NCBI RefSeq assembly: GCF_900215355.1
Contig: NZ_OBEA01000003.1
Span: 124,001 to 188,000 of the forward strand
Origin: Pseudooceanicola antarcticus
Lineage (GTDB): Bacteria > Pseudomonadota > Alphaproteobacteria > Rhodobacterales > Rhodobacteraceae
Length of the DNA stretch: 64,000 nt
Direction of reading: 5' to 3'
Below are positions 63,384-64,000 of the stretch, piece by piece; the first letter of the stretch is position 1; each line of letters begins with the position of its first letter. The notes under the pieces were generated by a model. That model saw only the letters and a program-made list of their open reading frames with translations, ran no database searches and had not been told where the DNA came from. A program made the position numbers and the translations under genes.

Positions 63384-64000
63384 TCAGCCCTGGGGCTTGC
63401 CGTGGCCCAGCACGGCCAGGGCCTGGGCATGCAACTCGGCGCTGGCGGCTGCGATGACCTTGCCCTCGGAGGCCAGGGTCAGCGGCTGGCCGTCCCAGTC
63501 GGTGATCACGCCACCCGCGCCTTCGATGACCGGCACAAGCGCCATGTAGTCGTAGGGATGCAGGTTCATCTCGAACAGCAGATCCACATGTCCCGAGGCC
63601 AGAAGGCCATAGGCATAGCAATCGCCGCCGAAGCGCCGCATCGCCACTTTCTTCGAGAGTGCCTCGAAATGCGCCAGTCCGGCGGCGTCGAAGCTGTCGG
63701 GGCTGGTGGTATAGAGTATCGCCTCACCCAGGTTCTGCCGCCCGCTGGTGCGGCAGGGCACGCCGTTGAACCGCGAGGGCGCACCGCTCTGGCCGGTCCA
63801 GCGTTCGCCCGTGGGCGGGATCGAGATCACCCCGACATCGGGCACGCCGCCTGAAAGACAGGCAATCAGCGTGCCGAAGCTGGGCATGCCGGAGAGAAAG
63901 CTCTTGGTGCCGTCGATCGGGTCGATGACCCAGATCCGTTCTGCGTCGAGGCGGGCGTCCTCATGCTCTTCACCAAGGATGCCATGGGTCGGAAAAGCCT
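63384..64000 (-). CDS. hisN: Inositol-phosphatase family protein, histidinol-phosphatase type (partial)
   Basis: The gene runs off the right edge; only the 3' part is seen. The first visible part has HGILGEEHEDARLDAERIWV, then the inositol-monophosphatase metal motif VIDPIDGTKSFLSGMPSFGT, and the later VDLLFEMNLHPYDYMALVPV with the second metal motif variant (PYDY), typical of HisN-type histidinol-phosphatases in Rhodobacterales. It would dephosphorylate histidinol phosphate or a similar sugar phosphate. The stop is at 63384-63386. Confidence 0.85.
   Translation of the reverse strand, partial: AFPTHGILGEEHEDARLDAERIWVIDPIDGTKSFLSGMPSFGTLIACLSGGVPDVGVISIPPTGERWTGQSGAPSRFNGVPCRTSGRQNLGEAILYTTSPDSFDAAGLAHFEALSKKVAMRRFGGDCYAYGLLASGHVDLLFEMNLHPYDYMALVPVIEGAGGVITDWDGQPLTLASEGKVIAAASAELHAQALAVLGHGKPQG

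Overview
The window comes from a high-GC alphaproteobacterium, most likely of the order Rhodobacterales (Rhodobacteraceae/Roseobacteraceae). The reasons are the codon usage, the gene order (rpoC end, str genes, then S10-spc-alpha ribosomal genes interrupted by small non-ribosomal islands), the bztABCD-type acidic amino acid transporter, the ATP12 assembly factor, the argB / 4Fe-4S protein / SixA order and the yidD-rnpA-rpmH group. I cannot name a genus from sequence reading alone.

Layout. 1-2149: end of rpoC with its terminator, a DMT-family exporter and a putative rhamnosyltransferase. 2150-6958: a promoter and long leader, then rpsL, rpsG, fusA and tuf. 6959-28301: the S10-spc-alpha cluster in at least six blocks: rpsJ-rplC-rplD-rplW; rplB-rpsS-rplV-rpsC-rplP; rpmC-rpsQ-rplN-rplX-rplE-rpsN-rpsH-rplF-rplR-rpsE-rpmD; rplO-secY-adk; rpsM-rpsK-rpoA; rplQ. 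Between blocks lie terminators, new promoters and inserted genes: a spermidine-synthase-like methyltransferase plus an AT-richer membrane protein between rplW and rplB; a 2OG-Fe(II) oxygenase, a hotdog thioesterase and a TyrA-like dehydrogenase between rplP and rpmC; a secreted protein and a lipoprotein between rpmD and rplO.

28503-38882: a Do-like protease with rarA, then crcB-rluC-HAD phosphatase-ATP12, then bztABCD for uptake of glutamate, glutamine, aspartate and asparagine. 38955-46930: an unknown coiled-coil membrane protein, then sixA, a 4Fe-4S protein and argB on the minus strand, two small outer-membrane beta-barrel proteins, and yidC-MOSC-engB on the minus strand. 47127-52275: a c-di-GMP phosphodiesterase, ttcA, a plus-strand alpha/beta hydrolase, two small genes, and yidD-rnpA-rpmH. 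52623-54206: a histidine kinase and tRNA-Arg(ACG). 54207-55312 is almost gene-free except for a 40-residue membrane protein. 55313-63122 is a cellulose synthesis operon (bcsN-bcsA-bcsB-bcsZ-TPR protein) on the minus strand, followed by the 3' part of a hisN-type phosphatase running off the window.

The most unusual signals are regulatory. Three ribosomal promoters (rpsL, rplB, rplO) share the same -10 and GC-rich discriminator. A GC-rich palindrome family ending in CTACG sits in the gaps of the ribosomal cluster. Four tandem 11-bp repeats lead into the rplQ promoter. Several leaders contain strong hairpins. Among proteins, the BcsA PilZ domain seems to have lost its second c-di-GMP motif. Three peptides of 21, 22 and 40 residues have good ribosome-binding sites but are too short for usual gene-finding limits. 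All promoters, terminators and leaders are read by eye and are predictions.
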